The notes under the pieces are model-generated. The model had not been told where the DNA came from. It was given only the letters and a program-made list of their open reading frames with translations, and searched no databases. A program made the position numbers and the translations under genes. From Selaginella moellendorffii (Eukaryota; Streptophyta; Lycopodiopsida; Selaginellales; Selaginellaceae), in the NCBI RefSeq assembly GCF_000143415.4, contig NW_003314304.1:437418-501417 (forward strand): DNA of 64,000 nucleotides, read 5' to 3'. Positions 11,660-22,133 of this stretch are shown in pieces (the first letter of the stretch is position 1; every line of letters starts with the position of its first letter).

Positions 11660-14293
11660 CATGATTACATATCCAATCTTCACCAGTAGCAAAACTGAAG
11701 ATGTAGAAAGACATTTCCAGCAATTTAACCAAATTATATAAGTCAATCAGCAAGAAGACAATAAAGAACTTCTATTCCCTTTCACACTTAAAAGAAAATA
11801 TTATAATCTAAGTTTCAAGAAAAAGTGAAGCGATTCAAAGAGAAGTACCAACCCGGTGGCACAACAGCTAAATACCTAAAACATCTCAAGAGCATCAAAC
11901 AAGGCAGTAAAGAAGATATAAAAGACTATACCCGAAGATTCAAATATCACACAAAGTGCTACAAAGATCTACTCACTAAACAAGGTAAATATATTTGGTA
12001 TGTACAAGGATTGAAGAAGATATACTAGCAAATGGTTGCTCTCACAAGTACTGAAGAAGATCTAGATGTTGAGACCTCTATTGACAATATTTCCAAGAAA
12101 ATCAAGAACCTCAAGAAACAGCTTTGAAAATTTTTAAGAGTAAAAATAACAAAAACAAACAACTCTTCTGATGATAAAGAAGAATAAAAATTCAAAGTCA
12201 TGAAGAAAGACAAAAATCAAGAACTTACCAAAATACTTAAGAAAGTTACAATCAAAAACAAACTTAAAGAAAGAGTATAGTGTACGAAATGTGAAAACAA
12301 AGAACACATCCTAACAGAGTGTAAACTACTGATTTCTAAGTGTTAGATCTATGAAAAAGAAGGATATATAACAAAGATTTGTTGAGACAAAAGAGCAACT
12401 GAAGTCACACGAATCAAGAACATACCTTGAACTCCTACACCAACTAAAAGACATTACAATCAGCCCAGACAAGAACCATAACAGTGATAGCTAAACTACC
12501 AGAATCAAGATACATATAATCCTAACCCTAGATACCATTGACAATACAACAATGGCAACCAAAACAATCAGTATAAGCGACCATACCAATAGGCTTATCA
12601 ACAGCCTTATTGAGATAACTAACAATGGAGACCACCACCCGGCAAAACAACTATCAACAACAGTACAACAACAATCAACAATGGAGACCACCTTTGCAAT
12701 AACTAAACTATCAATAGCAAAATCAACAATATGATCCACCATCCAGAGTATTTCCTCACAACAATTATCAATAACAACTTCAAACTCAAGAAATTGACCC
12801 CAATACCAACAACAACAAAATCAAGGAAATCGACCTCCTTAGCAAGATCAGCAACATCGAAGACCTCCTCCAACAACAAGAAATATCAATATCAACTAAA
12901 TTGAAGATGAACACTTTAAAGATGAACATGAGGTAAGAGCTCTAACTTGAAGTCAGAAAAAACACTACACTTTTGAAAATGACCTTGAGGAAAAGTCAAA
13001 GAACAAAAACTTCAAGACGAAGTACAAAAAATCTCAAGGCACAAATGGCAACAAAGTAAGGAGCTAATCAACACAATTCAGCAAACCCTTCAACAACAAC
13101 AACTTGAAGTTGAAGATGATCAGGAAATTGTGACTAAAACTTTATCAAGAAAAGAGGAACAACCAAAGCCCATCACCAACGTTCTTTAACAAGGTATCAC
13201 ACTCACCCTTCTAGAACTTTCACAAGTAGCTTCATATTTGAGAAAACAACTTCTACACATACGCCTACTTTCGCATGCCTTTCAATCTCTCTAATGCACC
13301 ATTCATGTTTCAATGGATCATCACTAACACTTTTCAAGAATACCTCACTGAATTTATATGAGTATTTATGGATGACTTCAATGTCTTCAACAACAAAGAA
13401 GATCATCTCCAATGCTTAGAGAAATGCTTCATCAAATGCCATGAACACAATATCATATTGAATCCTGACAAGTGCATTTTCTTCGTCAAATCAGGAATTC
13501 TACTCAAACATGTAGTTTCCAAAGAAGGAATCCTCATCAACAAGGACAAAACCCTCACAATCACCAATATACAACATCCATTCGACATTTCAAACCTTCG
13601 ATCATACCTCAGTAAGATGGGATACCATTGAAGATTTATCAAAAACTATGCCAAGATTGCAAAACCTATCACCAGACTCCTCAAGAAGAATCAAGTTTAC
13701 AACTGGACTCAAGATTGTCAAAATGCCTTCATCAACCTTAAGAATTCCCTCACCCAAGCTCTAATATTTGCTCAACCAAACTGGAACAAAGACTTTAACA
13801 TCCAAGTTGACACCTCCAACTACACCCTTAGAGCGATCCTTTTGCAACAACAAGAAGATCATAAAGACCGACCAATCTACTATGTAAGTCAAAGACTCAA
13901 CTCAATTGAAATGAACTACACTACAACTGAAAAGAAGCTTTAGCAATGATTTACATACTCCAAAAGTTTCAATACTACTTACTCGGTAACTTCTTCCACC
14001 TTCTCAACAAAACAATCCTTACTGGCATAATTGCACAATAGTTCTTACTACTTCAAGAATACAACTTTGAGATCATCTACAAGCTTGGAAGGGAATATGA
14101 ACACTTAAGCCGCATTACAACTGATGAACAACCGAAACACAACATGGAGGACTTTCCTGACTCCAATATCCTTTGAATCCACACATCACCAACCTAGATG
14201 GACAACATCTACTACTACCTCACAACAGCAACAATACCAAATTGATATTCAACCTCTGACAAGTGCAAGCAATTTGTCTTGAGGACAAGACTA

Positions 14294-14487
14294 TGTAAGC
14301 TCCTAGGTTTGGACTTCCCGGGAGGTCACCTAGCCCAGTACTATTCAAACCCAAGGACGCTTAACCCCAAATATCCCAAGACCCTTAACCGATTGGAAAA
14401 GGGGGTGCACTCTTATTCATAGGCCCTTTCCCTCTATATTTGAACCCCATGGACCGTCTTTCGAGTCGTTCCCTTTAGTTGCTTACA
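14294..14487 (-). repeat. Left LTR of Cassandra-type TRIM (3' LTR by orientation)
   Basis: 194 bp, TGTAAGC to GCTTACA, differing from the right LTR only by transitions at about positions 10, 110, 130, 175 and 185. Preceded by target-site copy GACTA. Confidence 0.9.
14311..14365 (-). promoter_or_regulatory. 5S-rRNA-like segment, second LTR copy
   Basis: Identical in arrangement to the segment at 14710-14764. None of the five LTR differences fall inside it. Confidence 0.78.
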
Positions 14488-14678
14488 ATCCACCACGCTT
14501 CCCTGCAAGTTCACGCCCTCGTGAACGGAAGCTGAGAGCCGCAGCTCTCCCAAGAGCCCCGCTCTCTTGACACCCTACCCCTCGGGTCGAGCCCAACGGG
14601 AGCAAACTGGACCAGCCAGATGTCAATCAACATGTGGTGTGATTCCCCTAGCCAACCAACAGAGTTGGACCCGAGACC

Positions 14679-14690
14679 GCTCCGATACCA
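14679..14690 (-). other. Primer binding site, initiator tRNA-Met type
   Basis: The minus strand reads TGGTATCGGAGC, one base from the common TGGTATCAGAGC site. It sits two bases inside the right LTR, as expected for minus-strand DNA priming. Confidence 0.85.
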
Positions 14691-14692
14691 AA

Positions 14693-14886
14693 TGTAAGCT
14701 CTTAGGTTTGGACTTCCCGGGAGGTCACCTAGCCCAGTACTATTCAAACCCAAGGACGCTTAACCCCAAATATCCCAAGACCCTTAACCGATTGGAAAAA
14801 GGGGTGCACTCTTATTCATGGGCCCTTTCCCTCTATATTTGAACCCCATGGACCGTCTTTCGAGTCATTCCCTTTGGTTGCTTACA
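14693..14886 (-). repeat. Right LTR of Cassandra-type TRIM (5' LTR by orientation)
   Basis: 194 bp, adjacent to the primer binding site and followed by target-site copy GACTA. It is the upstream LTR when the element is read on the minus strand. Confidence 0.9.
14710..14764 (-). promoter_or_regulatory. 5S-rRNA-like Pol III internal promoter segment in LTR
   Basis: Read on the minus strand, GTTAAGCGT, CTTGGG, TAGTACT, GGTGACCTCC and GGGAAGTCC occur in that order and spacing. That is the box A, intermediate element and box C arrangement of plant 5S rRNA; by hand about 46 of 55 positions agree with the plant 5S sequence as I remember it. The same segment is at 14311-14365 in the other LTR. It is likely to recruit TFIIIA/Pol III; activity is inferred from the family. 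Confidence 0.8.
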
Positions 14887-15839
14887 GACTATATTCAATC
14901 GTGGGAAGAAAACTGTACAAACAAGGAAGAGACAACATTTTATGAAGATGTGCAAACCTACAAGAAACACAACATCTACTTGAAGAAGCCTACTATGGAT
15001 AAGTAGGAGGATATTTTGCTGAAGAAATCACAGCTCAAAAAATTTTACAAACAAGACTTTGGTGGCCAACACTTTGGCACAACTAAGCCAAGTTCTATAA
15101 AAAATGCGACATCTACCAATGAACCAAGTATGCACTAAAGAAATAAACTCAAGAACTTCATCCAAAAATTCCACTCGAACCTTTTCAATGATGGGGACTT
15201 GACTTTGTTAGTCCACTTATGACAATTTCCAAGCAAAACTAGTACATTTTAATTGCAATAGATTATATGACAAAATGGACTGAAGCTCAATTAATAAAGA
15301 TTGCTATAACAAAGAACATAACAAAGTTCATCTACGAAAACATCATTACAAGATATGGCTTACCTTGAGAACTCGTCACTGATCAAGGAACACACTTCAT
15401 CAATGAAACCATCAAGATTCTAACTCAAGAATTCACTATCCAACACAAGGCTTCAACATCGTACTACCCTCAAGACAATGGTCAAGCAGAGTCTACAAAC
15501 AAGACACTCAAAACCATCCTCATGAAAATTGTGAAAATAAATCAGAAAGACTGGGATGATCACATTTACGATGCCTTGTAGGCATATTGAACCACATATA
15601 AAGTTTTAACAAATTTGACACTATTCAAGCTCATTTATAGCCTTGAAGCTTTGACACCACTCGAATACATCATTCCATCATTATGAATGGCAATATAATA
15701 CAAAATCAACCAAGAAGAATTGATCAAAAGAAGACTAGCCATGCTAGAACAACTTATTGCTAGCTAAGATCCTTTGACTATCTCGTTTTGAAACTTTGGA
15801 ATGCTCAAAGAGTCTTTTCTAACTCAGCAAAGATGTTGC

Positions 15840-18256
15840 TTCATATGATGGCCGAGGCTAACTATTATCAAACAGTTCTTTTGATAGAGTTGTGCAATCT
15901 CATGTGCAAGGCACTACTTTGATGATGTCCTACGACTAAGGAGGAACATGAGATGCATGTGAGGCAAATGTTGCCACCATTGAGGGAGAACAAGCTGTAT
16001 TCTAAACTGTCAAAGCGTGAGTTCTTCTTGGAGGAGATCACCTATCTTGGACATGTGGTGCCACGAGATGGTGTGCGGGAAGATCCTCAAAAGACTCAGA
16101 TAGTCGTTGACTAGCTTGTTCCCCCTACTATGCATGGGTTTCCTTGGTATGGTGCTATGCATTCAGAGGGTATGGCTCATGAGTCCTTTTCTCTTTTTGA
16201 TCCTAGTGAGGCCATGGGTGTCAGTGTAGACCAAGGAGAGAATGTATCTACTCGTGTTCTAGCTGACACTGCTGTCACTAAGCTTTCTGAAGGAGTGAAG
16301 AAGAATTGTATCAACTCATTTGAGCTGTACAGTTGTTTGTGCAATGAGTTGTGCATAGCCAAGTGCTCAGTGTCCTCTTTGACTCTGGTGCTACGCATAC
16401 TTTCATTAACAAGGCTAGTGATGAGGGTATAGGAGCTGTCTTGGTGCAAGACTGCTGTCCTATTGCCTACATAAGCCACAAGTTTGACGCAACTTAGCTA
16501 AACTTCTAACTCGGGATAGGAAGTTGTATGTTGTAGTTGTTGCAGTCAAAGAGTGAAGGCATTATCCGTATGGTTTGGATTTTTCATGTGGATAACTTTA
16601 CCACTTGTCACTCTTTTCACTCGCCAGATGGAGTTTCGAGGCCAGCTGGCTCATTGACTGGAGTTTTTGCAGGAAATGGATGTGTAGATTTCAAACCACC
16701 AGAGGAGTTTAGCTCTGGGGTTTAAGGTGACGAAAACCGATTTCCCCCAAGTAAAAGTCAAAGGGTAATTTTGACTTCAGATTATTTGTGAATTCGGAAG
16801 ATTGATATTTAAAGCAAAGTTGCTAGGTTTTCCAAGATCTACAACTTTTCTTTGAGTAGACAGTAAAGATGGTTGTTTCTCCATTGTTTAGGATGGTGAA
16901 CTCTATCTCGTTTGGGAAGCTCTCCAGTGGTTTGCTGGATGAAATGAAGGAGTTTGCTGACTTCGACTCCTTTGTAGTGAAGGCACATGCAGTTGTTTTG
17001 AAGGGGGACGCCTCTTCCAATGCGATTGTGCTTCCTTTGATGTACGAGATGGTTTCCTAGTCAAGACAAATTGGGCTATGGTTCCTAGAGATGATGTTCT
17101 TTCACAGTGGATTCTGTAAGAGTGTCCGTTGCACCAAGTGCAGGACATCAAAGATGTGTGTTCTGGTAAAGACACATTTATTTTGGCCTGGAATGAAGTC
17201 AGGTGTTAATAAGTATGTGCACAGTTGTTAGACCGGCCAGGCAGTCACAATAGATTGTCAAAAGCATGAAGGTCTCTACTGTAGTTAATCTCAGCGGAAG
17301 TGGGATAGCATTTTCTATGAGTTTCATAATAGGCACTTCAAGGCAATGAAATTATCTGGGTTGTTGTGGATTGTGTGATGATGTTGGCTCACTTCTTCCT
17401 TGTGAAGACGAATGCTAGGGCTTTTGACCTTGCTCAGCTGTATTTCTCTATAGGCTGCCTAAGGATGTTGTAAGTGATTGGGATCCCACATTCACTTTGG
17501 AGTTTTGGCAGACAATGTTCCAAAAGCTTGAGACAAAGCTGAGCATAATCAGATGGACAAACGAAACAAGTTAATTAAGTGCTGGAAGACATGCTAAGAT
17601 CGTTTGTTGGTCATCTAAAGAGGCAAGTATTTGGGAGAAGTACCTGCCTTTGTTAGAGTTTGCCCATAACTGTGCCTTCCATTTGGCTATTGAGATGGCT
17701 CCATTTATGGCAATGTATGGCTTTCAACCTCGGTCCCCTGTTGGTATGAATTTGGCTTCTCTTAAGGTGCACCAGGCAAAGGAATTGGCTGATGAGCATC
17801 GTCAGCACAAGCAGTTTCAGGTTGGAGACAAGGTTTTCCTTTGGTTGTCTGAAGCTCAGTGAGCTCTTCAAGGTGGAGGTAGTTCTAAGTTGTCGCCACA
17901 GTACTGTGGGCCTTGGATTATTCTCAAACGAGTTGGAGACCTTGCCTATCAACTAGACTTGCTTAGTGGTGTGAAGATTCATCTCGTCTTCTATGTAGGA
18001 AGTTGAAGGCATGTTTGCATTCTGGTAATATCTTGGACCAGTCTGCGATCAAGATTCCAGAGATAGATGTTTGAAGGTTGGCCCTACTTGTGTGTTATAG
18101 CAACGGCTAGCGCGCACACATCGTAAGACTTGGAGAGAGTTACTTGTTCAGTGGAATGGTTATTCTCCATATGATGCTACATGGGAAGCTGAGGATGATG
18201 TTGTTTCCTAATTTTGAGTATGACTTGGATGACATTCCAGAGGAAGAGGAGAAGTA
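15840..18256 (+). mobile_element. Decayed Ty3/gypsy chromovirus (RT to chromodomain)
   Basis: A second, separate gypsy remnant on the plus strand with different codon use. RT thumb-like sequence (KREFFLEEITYLGHVV at about 16014-16065), RNase H (GIGAVLVQDCCPIAYIS at about 16428), integrase zinc region and core pieces (HLFWPGMK at about 17170) and the integrase C-terminal region (EFAHNCAFHLAIEMAPF and GDKVFLWLS, 17650-17860) appear in order. A chromodomain-like end follows at about 18105-18256 (WRELLVQWNGYSPYDATWE, then a frameshift and a DDIPEEEEK stop). Chromodomains direct chromoviruses to particular chromatin. Stops and frameshifts are frequent, and LTRs were not found. Confidence 0.75.
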
Positions 18257-18354
18257 GTCGCTTGCTCCTATCCTTTCTTTCTTTTCTGACCCCGTGTGTC
18301 ACGTGAGACAGTTAGTGGTTTTGTTAGCGGGATGCTTTGCTAGCTTCTCTCTCC

Positions 18355-19330
18355 TCAGCTACTGTCCATCATAGTTGGAGCAGAGGGAAAAATGTCACCG
18401 TATTTCGTGATGAACCAGCTGATTCTGGACCTAGGTCTCTGATCAAAGAGCCAAATACCAACTGCAAATTTGCATGTGAAGATGTGTTCAAGCATCTCCA
18501 CGGGGTTTTCATTGCATAGAATACACAGAATTTTGTGAACTGTGAGCCAATCACCAACAGGGATGCTGTCCTGCACAAGAAGCCAGCTTACCTTAGCTTC
18601 CACTAGTGTCTTCCACATGTTCACAATGTACTTCCAATTCTTCAACTTTCGCATAAGCTTGGTGTCAATTTTATCCATCAAAAGCTCTCTGCCATGCTTA
18701 GACCTGTACATAAAAAAAGACACACTGAACTCATTACCTTCCCAGGATAACTGAGCCGGATCCTATATAAGATCAGATATAGGTACTCCCCAAACTAGTG
18801 TATTGAAGTGCATTCTCCAGTTGAACCTTAGGATCCAGTTCAGTGGATTTCCCTCTCTGATGTATCGTCCTGATCCTTTTACCGAAGGCCATCCTGGGAA
18901 CTGGGACCTCCTCGGGAACTATACATGGAAACAGTGCACCACTGTTATGGGGATAAATGTAAAGCAAGATGAAGGCGATCACAAGCGATGCTGCCTTAAG
19001 CTTTGATGTGGAGTTTTCATCCTGGGTTGTAATGGGTTGTCATGAGGCCATGTTTGCTCCAAGCGAACGTTAAACAAATACCTGACTTTACCTTTTTCAT
19101 TGTATCATACCTTGTCCACTGTTGAGGAAGAAAAACAAGATACCAACAAGAACTTTGCTGTAAGTGATGGCTTGCTAGCTCTTTGTAGATCCATAAGTCT
19201 TTGATCGAAGCTCCCACATTCCTATGCCACCTAGGCCAAAGACCTCTACCCAAGCCTGGAGCTGAACAGTCACCTATATACTGTTGATTACTGTTCTTAT
19301 GCACTACGTTGAAGAACAAGCGATCAGCTA
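18355..19330 (-). mobile_element. LINE (non-LTR retrotransposon) ORF2 C-terminal fragment
   Basis: The minus-strand ORF at 18723-18355 has the zf-RVT pattern found after LINE reverse transcriptases: WKTLVEAKVSWLLVQDS, then CILCNENPVEMLEHIFTCKFA (C-x2-C...H-x3-C) followed by W-L-F. Upstream on the same strand, broken reading continues (WILRFNWRMHF and VWGVPISDLI around 18780-18850). A 100-residue ORF at 19319-19017 may be further RT-tail sequence, with lower confidence. No poly-A tail or target duplication was recognised. Confidence 0.6.
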
Positions 19331-19619
19331 ATGCATCTGTCAGATGGTCTGGTTCTTTCTGACTTAACCTGATATGTTCAACATCTCTTTTGCTATTCCA
19401 TCCTGGACCTTTATGTTGAGAGGAGCAGTGCCAATTGATTCCTTGTTTCTAGTTACCACCCTGTCTAAGCAAGATCTTCTGCAACTGAGCTCTGAAGAGG
19501 AAGTGCCAGCTCTGGTTTCGTGGATATAAACCTGACACAAGAACTTTGAAGAGAAGAGATTTGGATTGAATTCCTGGGTGTGGCACATTCCAAATAACTG
19601 AATTCCACTCTACTTTTGC

Positions 19620-19837
19620 CTGGACTTTGCACCCACTGGAGTTTCTAAAGTTTCTACATATGTTGTTGGTGATCAAGTGTTGGTGAGTTATCGGGTGTTG
19701 CAGATCCAAGGTTTTTGCTGCGTAGGTCCTTATCACATCATCCAACAAGTTGGTCCACAAATCTATGTGGTGACACTCAATGCACAACGTCAAGAGAAGG
19801 TCCATGTGAAGCGGTTATCTCGATATTGTGTGTGAAC
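19620..19837 (+). mobile_element. Isolated gypsy-type integrase C-terminal fragment
   Basis: The plus strand reads GDQVLVSYRVLQIQGF, GPYHIIQQVGPQIYVV and EKVHVKRLSRY before a stop. This is the SH3-like DNA-binding tail of LTR-element integrases. No upstream domains adjoin it; LINE-like minus-strand sequence lies before it, so it is a scrap. Confidence 0.6.
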
Positions 19838-20559
19838 GGATTGATGATATATTCTATGGTAGATATAGATAAGCTCAACAAGATTGGAATACACTAACTT
19901 TTTAATAATAATAAATTAACAATTTTTAATGTGTATTTATGTAGCAGTGAGGTGTTATCATATTATGAATCCCACAAGATCAAGAGTGAGAGGTGTTAAT
20001 CACATTATTTATATGCTCCATATGATCCTGAGGTTTAGAGGTAAGTTAGAGGAAGGAAAAAACAGAATTAATTAGATTATTGTGAAAGTAGAGTATAAAT
20101 GTGAGTTAAGAGTTAACGCGAGCTAAGAGTAGCAGCGTAAAAGAGGGAAGTAGGAATGCTGGGATGGAGTTCCACCAGGTAGAAAAGATCTCAAGCCTCG
20201 GATTGCTCCCAACCCCCTGCCTCCCCACCCAGCAGTCTTGGCGCACAGGGATGACATCAGCCCTAACCTCTTGCTCCATCTGAGCTGCTAACAGCTTCCC
20301 CCCTCCTTAAAAAAAAGGTCTGTTGTTCTCTTGGAGTTCAAGAGGCATCCTCTTCACCGTCTCCTCTGTTTTTGCTAGCTAGTTAGCTCTTACAAGAAGG
20401 AGCACAAGCCAAGTTCAGCTCCATGCTCAGCTCTATCATCTCCTCTTTAAGACACCTCACCTCTTTGAAGCCATTCAGGAGAGCTAGCACGCTTCACGTC
20501 TAGACGTCCCCCCCCTTTTTTTTGCGATTGTCTCTTCAAACTCATCATACTTACTTAAC
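19838..20559. other. Intergenic, no gene recognised
   Basis: AT-rich to about 20.1 kb, then mixed composition with C and T homopolymers (20507-20522). No ORF with a domain pattern. Confidence 0.4.
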
Positions 20560-20957
20560 TCACCAAACCTTACCAAGACGAGTGCAGGTTTTGAAACCCC
20601 CATGAGTCACCTTGGCCTTTTTCCATCTTCCAGTTGAGCTCTCCAACAATCTTGACGTGCGGATGCGTGCAAACTGCTCCTTGAGCCAGGACCATTTCTC
20701 CAGGAGATAACTTATGCTACAACACTCTCCGCTCGACGATCTCAATGTGGAAAGATCCACAAAGCTGTCCCACTCATCATAGTTGTAGAAGAAATCATCC
20801 TCATACTGCTTCTGCAACCTTGCTCGAGCCCAAGCCTCCGCCATCGCAAGCTTCTCCCTCATCTTGATCAGCTCACACTTGAGGCCGCAAAACAAGTCCA
20901 GGTCCTGAGGAACAACAATGGAATACACCTTTCCCGGGTACCTGTCTCGAAACCTGT
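20560..20957 (-). pseudogene. Isolated exon resembling the cytosolic loop of CSC1/OSCA-like channels
   Basis: On the minus strand an acceptor (CTTTCACAG at about 20964-20956) opens an exon reading FRDRYPGKVYSIVVPQDLD, then ELIKMREKLAMAEAWARARL, an acidic DDFFYNYDEWDSFVD patch and WLKEQFARIRTSRLLESS, ending at a GTGAGT donor near 20561. The layout (YPG-x-V-Y start, a KLA-x-AEA helix, an acidic linker, a second helix) recalls the large cytosolic loop after TM2 of CSC1/OSCA/ERD4 proteins. No neighbouring transmembrane exon was recognised on either side within 1 kb, so this is probably a stray exon. The family assignment is tentative. Confidence 0.4.
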
Positions 20958-22133
20958 GAAAGTACAGTGGACAATGTGGTGTTTCAGATCGCAGCGGAAT
21001 GATAACTTGATGAAAGCAACAAAACCATCGAGCTCGCTCTTTGGGGATCAATTATCATCTCCTCCTTTGAAGCAATGAGCAGCAGGCCTTGATTGCATCC
21101 AGAAGTACTAGAGATAGTCTGCAAAAGCAAGTTTGACACCAGTTATTTTGGCAACACAGAAGAAAAAGAAGAAAAATAAACTCAAGTTTCAAAATTTATA
21201 GAGATCCATACAATCCAAATCAAGATCAATCCTCCACGAACTTAATGTCGCTTTCAGCACCTCCAAGCTCTGCCGAAAAACGTAGCCACGGTATGCCACA
21301 ATCGTTCGCTTGAAAATCTGAAGATGTCAATCGAAGCATGCAAGCAAAAACATGAAGTAAAGAAGCGCAGGTGGACAACAAAGGAGATGAACTGACCGAG
21401 GCCAAGAACACATATAAGGACTGAATGTAAGCACGTGAGGCCTCGCGCAGTTTTTTCCTCCGTGCGTGGCTTCATGTGTGAAGAGTTTGGTGTGGTAAGG
21501 TGTTGTTGCGGAGCAGCCAGAAGCCCAGGGTGAATATAAGTACGTGAGGCCTTGTGAGGTTTTACCACTGCCCGGAGGACTCCTGTGCATGGGCCCCGGG
21601 CGAGAGTCATTTGCGAAAGTGTTCTGCATGAAACTGGTGCCCTGAGGCTTCTGGCCGAAGAGCATTTTTTATTTAATTTGTGTAGAGTGTGGTTTACTTT
21701 TGCATATTGAGTGTATCGATATCTTTTCGTTAGCAGATTCTATTGAAGAACCGAAGGCTACCTACAGTTAAGTGCATGCAGCAACAGATCATATAAGAAA
21801 TGAATGCAGAGAATAACAAATCGGGATTTCTAGGAAGTTCGTGCGTGTTGTTAGTAATAATAATAATAATCATAAAAACCTGATGTTCAGCCAGTTAGAA
21901 GATTGTCTGAAAATTATGCATGTACTGATTCTTCAGCTCTTGAGCAACTGATTGCTGCTGGCTCACTTTCTATATATATCAAAGAGATTTTTTTTTAACA
22001 ATAAACATCTAAGCTGCTAAGAATTAGAAAAAGAAAAAACAGAAAACACGAGCTTTTCAGTTAATCGGGATTTCTAGGGTATGGGTGTGGCGCTAGGGTT
22101 TGTGTGGTGTGTGTGTCATTTCTCAACAATCTC
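20958..22133. other. Intergenic, upstream of PPR-DYW gene
   Basis: No gene recognised. Contains a short ATA/AAT run at 21853-21870 and a TATATATA stretch at about 21970. The last few hundred bases may be the promoter and 5' UTR of the PPR-DYW gene. Confidence 0.4.

Larger units (their letters stand above)
14294..14886 (-). mobile_element. Cassandra-type TRIM retrotransposon, complete, with 5S-like LTRs
   Basis: A compact non-coding LTR element of 593 bp. Two 194-bp direct repeats (14294-14487 and 14693-14886) each begin TGTAAGC and end GCTTACA. They flank a 205-bp interior with no coding capacity. The 5-bp target duplication GACTA is exact (14289-14293 and 14887-14891). On the minus strand TGGTATCGGAGC (14690-14679) lies two bases inside the right LTR and matches an initiator-tRNA-Met primer binding site at 11 of 12 positions, which sets the orientation. 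Each LTR contains, in the same orientation, a 55-bp segment like the internal promoter half of 5S rRNA; this is the hallmark of Cassandra. The two LTRs differ at 5 of 194 positions, all transitions. It must rely on enzymes from other elements to move. Confidence 0.9.
11660..15760 (+). mobile_element. Decayed Ty3/gypsy retrotransposon (gag, CCHC, RT, RNase H, integrase)
   Basis: Reading on the plus strand with many stops and frameshifts: a gag-like stretch (FKEKYQPGGTTAKYLKHL at 11831 and on), a CCHC zinc knuckle (C-x2-C-x4-H-x4-C) at 12281-12322 with a ruined second knuckle, and reverse transcriptase from about 13240. The RT has the VFMDDF catalytic block at 13362-13379, then LNPDKCIFF, and the gypsy RT/RNase H link VDTSNYTLRAILLQQQ to YYVSQRLN near 13805-13905. 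The integrase lies at about 15000-15600 (LWWPTLWHN, WGLDFVSPL, TDQGTHF, SYYPQDNGQAEST). The A-rich codon use is unlike the nearby genes. LTRs were not located. A Cassandra-like TRIM is inserted between RNase H and integrase. The element is inactive. Confidence 0.8.

Noticed and set aside
14567-14842. Plus-strand ORF across the TRIM interior and right LTR
   Set aside because: It crosses the LTR border of a non-coding element on the opposite strand and has no known domain.
14294-14886. A genuine 5S rRNA gene
   Set aside because: Only the 3' promoter half is 5S-like, it occurs once per LTR, and the LTR ends, primer site and target duplication show a retroelement.
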